NCBI GenBank assembly: GCA_964019055.1
Contig: OZ025206.1
Coordinates: forward strand, 2,543,001 to 2,607,000
Length of the DNA: 64,000 nt
Source: Anthopleura xanthogrammica
Taxonomy: Eukaryota > Cnidaria > Anthozoa > Actiniaria > Actiniidae
Direction: 5' to 3'
The position numbers and the translations under genes are program-made. Positions 1-12,122 of this stretch are shown piece by piece. The notes under the pieces were generated by a model. The model did not search any database. It was not told the DNA's origin and saw only the letters and a list, made by a program, of their open reading frames with translations. How positions within the stretch are numbered: position 1 is the stretch's first letter; each line of letters begins with the position of its first letter.

Positions 1-19
1 AGTCTTTTATTTTATCTAG

Positions 20-3000
20 AAAAGTACAAGTGAAGCAGTAAAAACAGTATTGGGTGGAGGCAAACCAGGCAAAAGCCCTGCGTAAGTATTATTATTTCAT
101 TTCATATCAAAACTTTACAGCGTGACACACAGTACCGTAGCCATTTATTTACAATGCAAATAAAAAAATGGTGGGCACCCAGAAATATTTCAGAAATCAT
201 GCCTCGCTCATTTAACATCCTGAAACAACTCTCTAACTGCAAGAAATTCGACTGATTTGTATTCAAATAAACTTCTTGTAGTTATAGTCATTTTATCTTG
301 TTTAACAAATGGTAACCGGTTTCTGAAATATTTCTGGGTGCCTACAATTTTTTGATTCGCACTGTAAGTTTTTGGTTACAAAAAGTACTAAAGAAATTTA
401 AATATTTGCAGTCATGACTGAGTGAGTTCACATGCAAATGTACAAATTCTTGCTGTCTTATTGGCTAACTTGTACTGTAAAAAAGTTAATGTGGTGGCCA
501 TGGTATGGTGCGTTGTGCTGTCAGTAAGTGGAAAATGTTATTTCATTCATTTTGTCTTTTTCTATTGAATCTTCTAGAGATGGTAAAAGAAAAGAATCAA
601 GATCTAGTAGCAAAGACAGAGAGATATCAAAAGAAAAAGAGAGAGAAAAAAGTGCTGAACGTGGAAGTGGAAAAAAGGTATAGAATAGACCCCTTGCAGC
701 ACTTTGGAATGCAGTGCAATTTGGAGGACAAAACAATACGTTTCCAATTCTCAGGAGATTGAGATTCTTTTGTTTTGTCCTCCAAATTGAGCTGCTTTGA
801 CATCATGCGCAAGGGGTGCGTTGTGCATTATGCACATTATTCATGATTTTTAGATATACATTCGTTTTTATCCTTTTGGCCCCAGGTGGGATCAAAGGGA
901 TTAACTGTATGACTAGAATACATAATCAGTTTCATATTTCATTTCATTCAGACGTTCTAACAGTGCGCATGTCAAAGGTCAAATGCCAAACTTCACATGT
1001 TCATGAACGGATCCTAAAAAGAAGACTGCCTTATTAACCATTGTTTTCAATGTGTACAGCTCATGTGAATTTCAACCTTTGGCCTAAGCTTTATGTATTT
1101 TTATTCCCAAAATTAAGTACTAAGCAAAAAAAGAAAGAAAGAAATCCCGCACAATCGAGGATTTTCCCCACACGTTTGACAATTTTTTCCTCACAATTTA
1201 AGTCCCGATAATGATTTCAGCTTTCCTGGTAATGATGGCAAAAAGGCATACTTCATTGTTTTTTTCTTGTTGGTGTTCTGTATAACAGGAAAGTAGAAAA
1301 AAAGATGGAAGTGGGGAGGATAGAAAACCAAGGGAAAGTTCAGCTTCCAAAGAAGATTCTGGTAAAAGGGAAAAAAAGGATAGAGAACGAAAGGAGAAAA
1401 GAGATAGATCACAAGAAAGGGAAAAAGGAAAGGAGCCTGAAAAGGTAACAATCATGTGTGAAGAAGCCATACAAACCAATGTGTCTCCAAACTATAAATT
1501 TATTGTTTTTGTTAGTATTGTTGTTTTGTTGTGAACAAAATATGCCACCCGATATTTTATTGTAACTCACTTTTTAAAATAGCAAGTTTGTAGGTAACTC
1601 AGTATTTCCTTTTAAGAATCCACCTTTTCGTTGATAGGCTTTCATGTGGTGAATAGTGTTATGGTCACCAAAAAGTTTGGACATTGTCGTTGAATTGCCA
1701 TAATTATGATCGTTCTAACTTCTGTACAATTTATTGACTTGATTTGTTTATTCTGTTCTCAGAATTTTAGCAAAACGTCTTAAAAAAAAAATATTTAGAT
1801 AGTTTTACAAAAATTTTGATTTTTTCATTTATTAATTACCATGATCATATTTTATTCCTCAATAATTAGCCATCAAGAACAGAGGAAGGAACACCTGATG
1901 GAATAGACACTGGACTGATTGATGGAAATGTAGAGGTTAGAACTAGCATTATTATTCATCTCCCTTATCTTTTATTAAGCAATCCAATTAGCAAATGCTA
2001 GTTTAAATGCTTTTCATATTTCTGCGACCTACTGACTCCAGACGTCTGGTGTTTTGGCTTCTGTCAATCAAATTTAGGGAAAATCTAGGAAGTAAGTACT
2101 ACTCATATTTAACAATTAGTCCTTGAGTCCCTCATGGGCTATTGACTCGTAGACCATGAGGGTGAGAGGTCTAATTGTTTTAGTAAAAACCAACTAATCG
2201 GTCCAATAAAAGGATGCAAAAAGTTTTGGATTTTGCTTTAAATATATATTTTTTGGTTTTCAAAACTGGCGCTTTTCGCTACTAGAGGTCTATCACTAAT
2301 AGACCCCTAGTAGCTCAGCCAATCACAGGGCTCGATTGGTGATAGACCATTAGTAGGTTTTTTTCTAAACCTTAATAGACCAATAATTATTCACAGTTTT
2401 CGACGGCCATTTTGAATTGGGGCAAACTCGACAAAATATATAGAAATCTGGATCACTTTGACTTCTAGTAACTCTGCTCAATTTTGTCGGATTTTCAAAA
2501 TTTATACTTCAATAACCATAAGGCATGCATAGCAGCTGTTGGAGTGTAATAAGACCAATGTACTGGTAAGCATTTTATGAGTCAATCTTTTTTCTATAAT
2601 TTGCATAACTCATGTGCCGATCATTTTATGATCTTTTATTATGAAAACAAAAATCTTATTTTCTCGATTTGTAGCTTTCCAATATCCATCATATTAAGGG
2701 TCATAAATAACAACGAAAATATCACAAAAGTTTAAATTTTGAAAATCCGACAAAATTGGGCGGAGTTACTAGAAGTCAAAGAGATTGAGATTTCTATATA
2801 TTTTGCCAAGTTTGCCCTAATTCAAAATGGCCGCCAAAAACCGTGAATTGGTCTATTGCAAATTACTTTATACAGGTCTTCATGGGATATTTGCTTGATT
2901 AAAAAAAGTTACGATTCATATATAATTTCTTGAATTTTTCAATTGTAGGAAAGTGAAGCACAGCAAAATCGTATTCCAAGACCTTCATCTGCCAAAGGGC

Positions 3001-6000
3001 AAAGGAGGAGGCATGCTGATGGTGAAGTAGAAGGTAGGTCTTGCAGATGAAAATAACACGAGTGCTATATAATGGGCTATATAATAGGCTATATAATATA
3101 TATAATGGCCCAAGTTTTCCCATAGTAGTCTGTTATATTTCCAATCTTAGCCCCCCCCCCCCCCCCCCCACTTTTTAGGGTGCTCTGTGGTCCTTGATCA
3201 GCCCAGAGGTTGTTCAAGGTATCAATAAAATAAGAAGGTTTTGATTATGTTGACTTTGCTTACTTTAGATTAATTATTTAATAAACTATTGCATTTATTT
3301 CAGATTCACAAGGTGGGGAAACTGAAGGTAGAGTATTTAGTATTTTTTTTAATTTTTAATTTTTTTTATTGCCAAAAAATAAAAAATATAGTCTAACATA
3401 ACAAAACAGGAGCAATCTAACAGAAAAGATGAGGCAGGGTGACTGTAACAGGGTACCCAATTACTGTGGGCCCAAACTATTATTGCCAGTTGTTATTAAT
3501 TGATTATTAACAGCAGTTGAATATATTTTATAGGTATCACTGGTACAGATTCTGTTCCAGCTTCTACAGAACAGATGAATGGAGTATTACATGATGATGA
3601 GCTTCCTCAGCAAGTTACCCAGAGGTGAGTACAGGGTTCCCACAGCCAGAGAAAAGTCAGTGAGTTCTGAAAGCCCTGGAAAAATGTTAGAATTTTTGAT
3701 AGAAGCATACAGTACGAGAGTGTCGTTTGTAAAGATTTTTCCAGCCAAAAACCCTGGAAAAAAGTTCCCCATATTCCTAAAACTGGTATTAGCTATTTTG
3801 ACATAATTTTGGTTATTTTTTGATAAATTAAAAACAGTCGACGAATGGCACGACCAAGCAGTGCCAGACCAGCTCCTCCTAAAATTAAAAAGCAACAAGA
3901 AGAAAATGAAGACCAAATAACAAGGTTTGTTGTCAGAACTTTAAACAATTAATTAATATGTACTTGAAATGAAACCAACAATAACCAGCATCTGATACAG
4001 TAATCAATGGTGCAATAATTATAAATGTGTATCTTGCACACCTTTTTCATGGAATGCAACTGATTTCATTTGCATTACAATGATGCATGGTAGCATTCCC
4101 CAAACATGAAAATTAAATTCAGCGCTGTCTCTTCGTCATGCCGCTATTTTTGAATCCACCTTTTCGGCAATAGGCTTTCACCTGGTGAATAGTGTTACGC
4201 TCACCAAAAAGTTCGAAAAATTCTTGTTGAACTGCTATACAATAGTACAAATTTTGTACAATTTATCGACTTGAATTGTTTATTTTGTTCTCAAAATTTT
4301 AGTAAAACTATCTAGTAAATACTTTATTTTTGAAAAAGCTTTGCTAAAATTTGCTAAAAATTGCTACAGCCATTTTAGCTCTTGTAAACAATTAACCTTT
4401 GAACTATGGTTATGAAATTTAACCTCGACTTTTTAAAACCTTAGTAAACTTCCAAGTGTAAACAAGGCCTGACATTCTGGATTTTTTTTTAGAATTGGTT
4501 CAGGAAAACAAAACGCAACTGTTATAGTAGATGATGGCAAAGATGATGATGATGATGAGACATTTGTTGTTGAAGACAATCAAGCCATAACTAATGACAT
4601 TGACACAGTAAGTAAAGGAGTGCATGAGTGTGACCAGTGAGCTGGTTAGCGGCTGCATTTTTAGTCAGAACTATCTAACAGTAGGTCAATCCCAACTCAC
4701 TTCACAAACTTGTTTCACTTCTTTAATCTGGGAGGGGAGAAAGGTAAAAGATTCACTATTGATGTATCAACCAGGAAGGATCAGGAAAGGGTGCTGCGTT
4801 GAAGGGGCATGCACCTGAAAAATGCTGAACCAAAAAAAGATATCCAAGAAAGGGAAAGTTCATGTTAGGGATTGGATTTCTTCAAAGTAGGGGCACAAAG
4901 TTGACCTAGGAAGGGGTGCACCCCTTAGAGTCAAAGATTAAAAATTTATTTTGTATTGGTTATTAACTTCAAAGTAGGGGCACAAAGTCGACTCGGGGGG
5001 GGGGGGGGGAGGTGAGCACCCCCTGCACCCCTCCCCTGGATCTGCCCTTGTCAAAATTAAATATAGATCTGCCTTTGTCTAATTATAATTTGTATTATTT
5101 TGTTCATCCTAGGTTCCTAGCACAGAATCTCTTGAAGACGACAGTGGTCATGGTAGGCCTGCTGATTTTTTTTTTCAATTAATGAAGGTAATTGTTGAAG
5201 TTTGCTAATGGCTGTCTCTCTTTTTGCTCTAAAGGTGGCCTAGTTAGAAAAATTCTGGAGACCAAGAAAGAGCTGGAAGGAAGTAAAGAAGAATCTATGA
5301 AAGTTGTAAAGGTATAGAAATGGAACTAAAAAAAGTTCTGCACACTTGATGCACATGCTACACTGTCAAATAGTCCCCTTCACAGTTACCTGCACTATCT
5401 TGAAGGGTAGCCAGCCCTTTGCATGAAAGCAAGATGAACAGTGAGCTTGCAGCAATACAGGCGTGAATAATTGTCCAAGGTGTAGGTCTCTCTCATTACA
5501 AGGTCACCTTTTGTCTCGCTTCGATGTTAAGGCTTGGCTACCTTTCAATTCATGATGGAGAGAAGCCGAACACGCCTAACATTCAGAAGTCGTTAAGATT
5601 GTATAAACAAAACAAAAAAATCTTGGAAGAATTCTTTACAGTGCTTCGTGCCATATAGTCTAGTGGCTTAGCGTAAAAATATACCTGGATCGTTACAAGT
5701 GTGACAAAAGTACCAAATTTGGCACAAAGTTTCCTTAAGGCCTACCAATCAAAGTTAGCCTAGGTGCCCATCGAAATCGTTTCTCCTTTGTCTTTTATAA
5801 GGATTAAATCAGAATTGTTATTTTTTAAAGAGGCCTGGTTACTAAGCCCAAATGAAAATTCGTTTATTTCGTTGTTTTTGAGCAAGAAATGTCAAAATTA
5901 TTAATCAATACTTTTTATAAATCACAATTGTGATGTAATTGGATTGTATAATGTATTGTTCACTAGCAAAATATAAAATTATAATGCTATAATAAATTAT

Positions 6001-6438
6001 TTACAGGAGTTCTGACCTTAAAATTTAGCGTTTGATACATTGACATTTACACAAAGACGTGCAACACACGTTGGAACGCACACACTTGCATCGGGAGCAT
6101 TTGTCTTTGCATGAACAATTGATGAATTCCTGGCAGGCTTTTGAAACTTCTGGTTGAAGCATCCATTTTGGTGACCAACAGTTTGCCATTCGTACCCATC
6201 CAAAATCATTAGGTGGGGGAATAACAGGCATTGTCTTGTCACTGACACCCCAAATCCCGGCTTGGTAAATAGCTCTGAGAACGTGTTGAAGTAAGGCATC
6301 CTAAAAAAAGAATATAATTCTTATTATAAAGTACTTAAGGTATATTAATTGCTACATTGCATACATAAAGTTCTGATGATTTTAACTAACTAATTAATCT
6401 ATAAAAAAAACCTATGGAGTGTAAAAGGGATATAATAA

Positions 6439-6481
<43 letters not shown>

Positions 6482-9400
6482 TATTATTATTATTATAACT
6501 TGACTTTATCCAGGCTTCCGACCGGTCCCTAATAGCCCCTGATGATTTTAAGTAAATTCAACTCACTTGTGTTGGAGGTAGTCTTTCTATGGCCTTGACT
6601 GATGAACAGAAAAGCTCCATCCTAGCTTCGTTAACTGATTGAAGTGAACAGGTTTTATCATACATGAGTATAATAAACCTTTCGAGCTTTGAAAAGATAT
6701 CACATCTCAGGGTTAGCTTCTGAAACGGTTCAATGGCCAATGCCTCTAGTGATGCAGTCAACTCTGGAAATATATTCCAAGTATTACATGCTGATAGCTT
6801 GCTTTTTCCAAAAAAAGCGGATGTGGTGTCACAGCCTGTTAATGTGTGGAATACTGGAAGGGATCTCGATTTGTTTTCTCCAAGAGAACTGCAGATGCTG
6901 TTGATGTGCTTAAGTGAGAAATGGCGCCCCATTCCAAATGCTACCCAGATATCTGTTTCAGGATAACGTTCTTGGATGTCATAAAATTTACCCACAAGGA
7001 TAACTATTACATCAGTATCCACCGTCCTCACTTCAATTGACTTGGCACAATCTGGTACAGTTAGTACTGGTCTGTCCTGCCCAGGTTTGTCTTCTGTTGG
7101 GAACTGGAAGATAGAAATCCCTGTTCCATGAAATGATGACGTTGAGGTTGTCGATGAAGGGTTATGGTCAATGTTGTCCAATGCACCCACAGAAAAGATG
7201 CCATTCTTCAAACAGGCTGGTACAACATGGCCATCTTCCTTATATCTTTCACTGGCAGATGTGGCTAGCCATTCTTCAACTTCTAATACTCGGTCATAGG
7301 AAACACATAGTCCCATTTGGTATAATTTGTTGATGAGGGTTTTGCTTCTCGTGGTAGTATGGATGTTCAATCCGATGTACAATGGAAGAGGAGGCTCGCG
7401 CACGTGGCGTTTTTTAATAGTGGGTTTAGCATTATTGACCCTTTTCTTTGAGTTGAAAAGAATCGTTTGACTCACTGTTAAACACGGTTGAGATTCATGC
7501 TTCTCTTGATCTTTAATGTTTGTCCCATTAAGGATCATGGCAATAAGGGATTTTAAACTTGTTGGCACAGAGTTTTCTTGGCATTTCGAAGTGAAACTTC
7601 CGGAAAAGTTGAATTGGTCTTCAAAACCAAACATGTCGTTGCGAACTATAGAAGCAGCTTTTGCTAGTATAGCAATGTCATCCATAAAGTCTCTCTTTAC
7701 TAATGCATCTTTCAGCATATTCCTCATTCCTTCTTCAAAAACAAAAACTACGTTCTTCCCATCATACTGTTCTTGGGCATCTAGTTTGTCTAGAAGTGCA
7801 GCTTTTAGCCTTGTTTTATTGACTTTCTTCTCGATACCCAACTCTCTTAACCTGTTCTCGTAAATGGTATGAACCTCTGATAAGGTGAACATCAATGTGC
7901 CTTCTTCAACTTAATTATTCATATAAGTAACTAATTCAAACATCGCTCTTGACTCCTTCATTTTTACTTCAACATCTTTAAGAGAATTGTCATCATTTTT
8001 AGTCAAACAGGACCTATACCTGTTTCTAAAAGTAGAAATACAACGAAGGTGATACTTTCCTTCTATAGCAATAAGGTCTCCACCTGCGATTCTTGATAAA
8101 AGTGCAAAGTCTCCTAAGGTCTCCATAGTTGCAATATGCCGCACATTTCTGTCGGATTCTAAAGTAGTAAAACTATGTAGATGGCCGTTGCTTTTCTCGC
8201 AAAATATACAATGTTGTAACAGCTGTTTTCTTGCTAGTTTGCGCCTTGGTGTTTCTGATTTATTATTTCCATCACAGCATGGTTGTTTGCGCTTGTTGTA
8301 CTGTACTTTCACTTTGTTTAGCTTAGACGTGCTAAATTTTAAATGACATGATTTATGCCATACCGCTCGATTTTGAATTAAATTGTCAACAGTTATATTT
8401 TCATCAAGTTTTAATATCAGTAGGCAATGCTTCTATTGAACGAAATTCAGCTACATTTGATAAAAAAGTAGAATAAACTTCATTGTAGTCTAGCCATTGA
8501 GGTCCACTTAAAGGGCACTTCAATATTTCAGACTTCTCTTCTTGACAAATTACACATTTTTTCCACTCGTATGACATTTCGTATTAGGAGTATATTTCTT
8601 TGAATAAAATCCAAAAAAAAAACATTAATATGTATATGTTTCCTTCTTAAAAGTAAATAAAAAGTATAATTCAGATATTTATCTTGATAAGATTAAAGAA
8701 ATTGGCAATAAATATGAATTATTTGACATCAATACTTACATATTCAACAGATGTGCATGGAGGCCGCCATCTTGGAACTAGGTTTGGCCGAGTGGGCCTA
8801 GAACCCACAGTTAACAAAAACCACTCCAAATATGAATTTTAAGTGTGAAAAATCATTTATTTTGCGAAAATTAACTAATATAAATCTAGTCAGCCTTGTC
8901 AAAAAGCTTCACTTAAAATATTTTCGACAAAATCTCTTTAATAACATTGTTTTATAAAACTCACCACAGGAAGCCCAAATTGAGATTTTCGTTAAAACTT
9001 TAACAACAATTAAAAGGGCCTAAAATTATTTTTTGGGGTAGGCACCTAGGCTAACTTTAAAAAGGGGTAGATGAAGAACATATATACAAATTTTTATGCT
9101 TTTGTCACTTCTGTAACGATCAATGCGCTAAGCCACTAGACTAATAGTGTCTACACTTCCACAAGTTTTTGATTACTTCAATTGACATTTTTTGACAATT
9201 TTAAATTCTTCATAGGAAAAATCAATAATAAATGATGCTGCCAGAAGGAAAGAAAGAGAGTTAGCACAGAAAGAAGTAAGATGTTCTACTATATTACTTT
9301 GCTATATGATTACATGTTATATCCTAGGTTGCACATTGCGGCAACTCTTTTTAGATAGCATGTTGCTAAAGCAGCTCAATTCGGAGGGCAAAAAAAAAGA

Positions 9401-10898
9401 ATTTCAATCTCCTGAGAATTGGAACCTATTTAATGTTTTGTCCTACAAATTGAGCTGCAGAACTTTTAGCTTTGGGGTGTTATGTTTTCTCATTACAGAC
9501 CAAGTGTCATTCTCTTGAGAATAAGATTCTTTGTTTGAGTTACATCCATATTCATGTGTCCTCTAATGTGCACCGTTAAGCAAAGAAATGATGTTCTAGA
9601 GAATGACATGGTCTGAAATGGAAAAAAAAAAAGATGCCCAATCTAAAACGGAATTAATGTCGGCTTAACACCATTAACGCTTGAGAATTAATTTAAAAAA
9701 GAGTACTTTTTAAACTGTGTTTTAGATCGAAAAACTCCGCGGCAGTATCCAGACCCTAACAAGAAGTGCCAACCCACTTGGCAAAATAATGGACTACATA
9801 CAAGAAGATGTTGATAGTATGAATAAAGAACTGGAAATGTGGAGAACAGAAAACAAAGAGCATACTATAGCACTCAAAAGAGAGCAAAGGTAACAAGAAC
9901 TGCATTGATAAAGGGGGGTGGAGGAGGGTGACAAAAGTAGGTACCAGGGGCGTAGCCAGGGAGAGGGTCCAGGGGGCTTTTCCCCCAATCCTAGAATTTT
10001 TTAGCATGCTTGATAGCAGAGATTAGTTTATTGCGAATGAGAGAGGATAACAGTGTCACATTTGTAAAAAGTTGAGTACAATAATCCATATGAAAAAAGC
10101 AACAAATGATTTCAACTTCTTTGCTTTTTTATCGTGTTCATAAAAATATACTTCAATAATATAGCATTTTCTTCTGTTGCAGTATTACTGACAGCGAGAT
10201 TGAGCCCTTGAAGGCACAACTTGAAGGATTAGAATCTGATATCACAGAAATGGTAAGTCAAGTATATATGACGAGTAGTAGCACCCTCATCAACACCTAG
10301 ATAACAAGGGTGGCAAGCAGGTGCAAAGACTAAATGGCTGTGTAATGGGAGATGTAACCAGATATGGAAGGAAAAACGTTTGTAGCATTTGAAAAACAAG
10401 AGAATGTTTGTCATTCCAAGAGACATTCCCTAAGAGTATCATTTCTTTTTTCAACGGTTGCACATGAGAAGACACATGAACATGGATACAACTCAAACAA
10501 AGAATCTTATTCTCAAGAGAATGACACGTGGTCTGAAATGGGGGGGAAATAGACCATTTTCGAGATGCATGAGCGCTTTAAAAAATATCGAAGACGCAGA
10601 CATGATAAAGAGGCATTTTCCGGCAAGATCACGTGCGCTATTGACTCTGCCCGAAAATGCCTCTTTATCATGTCTGCGCCTGCGATATTTTTGAAAGCGC
10701 TCGCGCATCTCGAAAATGGTCTATTATGACATCAAATCAGAGAGAGCCTCGTTTTATCATTTACTTTGTGAGTAGCATTGAAAACTTGTTTTGTTTTCGT
10801 TCTAGGTTGACAGAATAAGTACAGTCAAATGCAACATTTTGAAAAACGAAGAAAAGATCCAAAAGATGTTGTCTAGTATATCGTTTAATTCCCGATAG
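20..10898 (+). CDS. TRAF3IP1: TRAF3-interacting protein 1 / IFT54, C-terminal 15 exons (5' partial)
   Basis: IFT54 is an IFT-B subunit that links cargo and tubulin in cilia and binds microtubules. Exons seen: 20-81, 578-677, 1289-1444, 1870-1935, 2949-3033, 3304-3327, 3534-3624, 3838-3924, 4493-4607, 5113-5152, 5235-5311, 9216-9275, 9726-9889, 10183-10252 and 10806-10898 (TAG stop). All have GT-AG borders and compatible phases, giving about 429 residues. The first half is a Lys/Glu/Arg/Ser-rich low-complexity region. A middle segment reads [15 protein letters not shown], followed by an acidic stretch and ETFVVEDN. The C-terminal coiled coil contains [29 protein letters not shown] and [11 protein letters not shown], which are hallmarks of the family as I know it. 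The N-terminal calponin-like domain must lie left of the window. No AATAAA was noticed just after the stop. The intron between 5311 and 9216 carries an antisense transposon-like gene. Confidence 0.93.
686..817. repeat. Family A palindromic MITE
   Basis: The ends are TAGACCCCTTGCAGCA and the reverse-complement-like GCGCAAGGGGT. The interior contains CAATTTGGAGGACAAAAC and its inverse TGTCCTCCAAATTGAGC, so the whole unit folds into a hairpin. It sits directly after the donor of the second visible TRAF3IP1 exon. Other copies are at 9355, 49923, 50738, 51920 and 60188. Confidence 0.75.
2375..2868. repeat. Foldback element in TRAF3IP1 intron
   Basis: A left arm around 2378-2505 (containing GGCCATTTTGAATTGGGGCA and TCGGATTTTCAAAATTTA) is the imperfect reverse complement of a right arm around 2734-2866. 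Both arms end near a TTGGTCTATT / AATAGACCAAT motif. The loop of about 230 bases is AT-rich with no reading frame. Likely a non-autonomous foldback transposon. Confidence 0.7.
5369..5555. repeat. Family E palindromic repeat
   Basis: It starts TAGTCCCCTTCACAGTTACC and carries a mid-section TGAATAATTGTCCAAGGTGT. The two halves are inverse-similar (AAGGGTAGCCAGCC...GGCTTGGCTACCTTTCAA). Related copies lie at 13028-13230 and 51234-51360. Confidence 0.6.
6025..8577 (-). pseudogene. Transposon gene with XPG/FEN1-like core and C-terminal CXC cysteine cluster (damaged copy)
   Basis: Exon 1 runs 8577 to 6567 and exon 2 runs 6300 to 6025. The intron has a GTGAGT donor and a TTTTTTAG acceptor and joins in phase 0. 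In order: an N-terminal CVIC pair and HKSC; a second cysteine cluster (CIFC, YHLRC); a linker; an acidic motif [10 protein letters not shown]; then [16 protein letters not shown]. These last two resemble the paired metal-binding Asp motifs of Exo1/FEN1/XPG nucleases. The tail is [19 protein letters not shown], a TSO1-like CXC cluster. Three lesions are visible or inferred. An extra base in the A-run (T-run on +, 8409-8412) shifts frame after residue ~57. An in-frame TAA lies at 7911-7913. From memory of related invertebrate proteins, several hundred residues seem missing before the acidic motif. The protein family is multicopy in invertebrate genomes and, to my knowledge, poorly characterised. 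Confidence 0.75.
6438..6497. repeat. (ATT)n microsatellite
   Basis: About 60 bases of ATT repeats with one interruption, inside the intron of the transposon gene (6301-6566). Confidence 0.95.
9355..9470. repeat. Family A MITE, diverged copy
   Basis: It contains AGCAGCTCAATTCGGAGGGC and the inverted TGTCCTACAAATTGAGCTGC, matching the interior of the copy at 686. The outer ends are eroded. Confidence 0.65.
9495..9622. repeat. Family B palindromic MITE
   Basis: Family B has arms near CAGACCACGTGTCATTCTCT and AGAGAATGACACGTGGTCTG around a core containing AAGATTCTTTGTTTGAGTT and GTGTCTTCTCATGTGCA. This copy lies between two TRAF3IP1 exons. Other copies are at 10408, 24089, 25092, 30818, 50648, 56195 and 59131. 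Confidence 0.75.
10408..10547. repeat. Family B MITE
   Basis: Right arm AGAGAATGACACGTGGTCTG is intact; the left arm is diverged. It abuts the foldback at 10551. Confidence 0.7.
10551..10726. repeat. 176-bp near-perfect foldback
   Basis: TAGACCATTTTCGAGATGCA at the left mirrors TGCGCATCTCGAAAATGGTCTA-type sequence at the right. AGGCATTTTC and GAAAATGCCT flank a short central loop. It is in the last TRAF3IP1 intron. Confidence 0.8.
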
Positions 10899-11430
10899 CT
10901 AAGTGTAAATGTACGTAACGATAGACCAAGATGTACAAATGTACCATAAAACAAACAAACACACAGTCAAATCACTGTCACATACACACCTACACGCTCC
11001 CCTAGAGAGCAGGCTCATTCATAGAACAGTCCTTGGGGAAGGTACGTTTTCTATTGGGGGGGCTCAGAGGGAGGGCCATCAGTAAATATTTGTAAAGATT
11101 TAAACTTTTATGAAGAGTCATACCTTTTTATTTGACGAAATCTAGGGAGAGGCAACAGACAACTTAATAGGAATAGAAAATTTACCTCGAATACCCCCCC
11201 CCCCCCCCCCACTAAAAAACGTACCTTTCCTTAACTGACATGAGCAACTGAGTACTCTTGCTTGAAAAGCTGGGTACTTGTTTATTTCTGCTACAGGGCA
11301 GGTCATATTTTACTGTCTTTAGTTCTTTCATCTTGAAAACGAATTAACGACTAAGAAAATCTTCAATCTTTTTGCGTGGATTATCAGGCATCCACCAGTG
11401 CAGTAGGTTTTACTCCTGAAAAGGACCGTA

Positions 11431-11692
11431 AAGGTGCGGTAATACGAGCAAAAAAATCGTGCAACTTCTCGCGCAACATTGTTGTGTTGCAAGTTGCAGA
11501 GTAAATGTGGCTTGTTTTACCATCTCGTGCAACAACAAACGTTTTTGTAGTAGTAGAAACTCTTCCTACTCTCTACAACAAAGAAAATTTGTTGCGCTCG
11601 GGAGTAGTAATACGAGCAAGATTCGCTCTGCAGCTTGTATTCCAACAATGTTACACGACAAGTTGCACGATTTTGTTGCGCGTATCACCTTA
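11431..11692. repeat. Family C palindromic repeat (TTGCGC-rich)
   Basis: The ends are AAGGTGCGGTAATACGAGC and an inverse GCGCGTATCACCTT. The interior is made of repeated CGTGCAACTTCTCGCGCAAC-like words in both orientations. Other copies are at 23179, 29722, 32709 and 47614 (partial). Confidence 0.75.
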
Positions 11693-11972
11693 AACGGTAC
11701 TTGCCTTTATTTTCTCTTCTATTTACTTCAGGCTCCCTTAAAGTCTCGTTCGATAATGTCATTTCAGTAAATACTGTTCTTTTATTTTCAATTCGCAAAA
11801 ATAGCGCGCGCTTGCGATATTCCTTTCGTGTCAAAACTCCGATCGCAATCATAACCAGATTTTTGAGTATCAAGACCCGTCGAATCTCATTCGCGATAGG
11901 GCATGCATCGAGCGAGACTTTGAGAAAGTCTAGCTGTGTTTTTTCATGAAGCTGTCATGCGTACGATTAATG

Positions 11973-12122
11973 GTAGAGCAGATTTCGTAAGAGTGTGAGA
12001 AGTCACGCCCCGGCTCGGACACGGCACCGAATGTCTAATGTTTCCATGCACGGCACTGACACGGTCACGGCAAGGCGCGGTCCGTGCCGTACGTTTTTCA
12101 TAGTCATACGAAAACTGCTCTA
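11973..12122. repeat. Family D palindromic repeat (CACGG-rich)
   Basis: The ends are TAGAGCAGATTTCGTAAGAG and CATACGAAAACTGCTCTA. The interior is rich in CACGGCACTGACACGGTCAC. Copies also lie at 27449, 59483 (with a nested insertion) and 62361. Confidence 0.75.

Larger units (their letters stand above)
5656..9143. mobile_element. 3.5-kb DNA transposon-like element with terminal inverted repeats, in a TRAF3IP1 intron
   Basis: The left end begins TAGTCTAGTGGCTTAGCG at 5656. The right end at 9126-9143 is its exact reverse complement. Similarity continues inward on both sides for about 110 bases in patches: a shared GATCGTTACA block, GTGACAAAAG, and TTAGCCTAGGTGCC. Both ends are flanked by ATA (5653-5655 and 9144-9146), a possible 3-bp target duplication; a TA duplication is also compatible. 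The interior holds the minus-strand gene at 6025-8577. The 3-bp duplication and an XPG-like nuclease core recall Academ-type transposons, but this assignment is inference. Confidence 0.72.
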
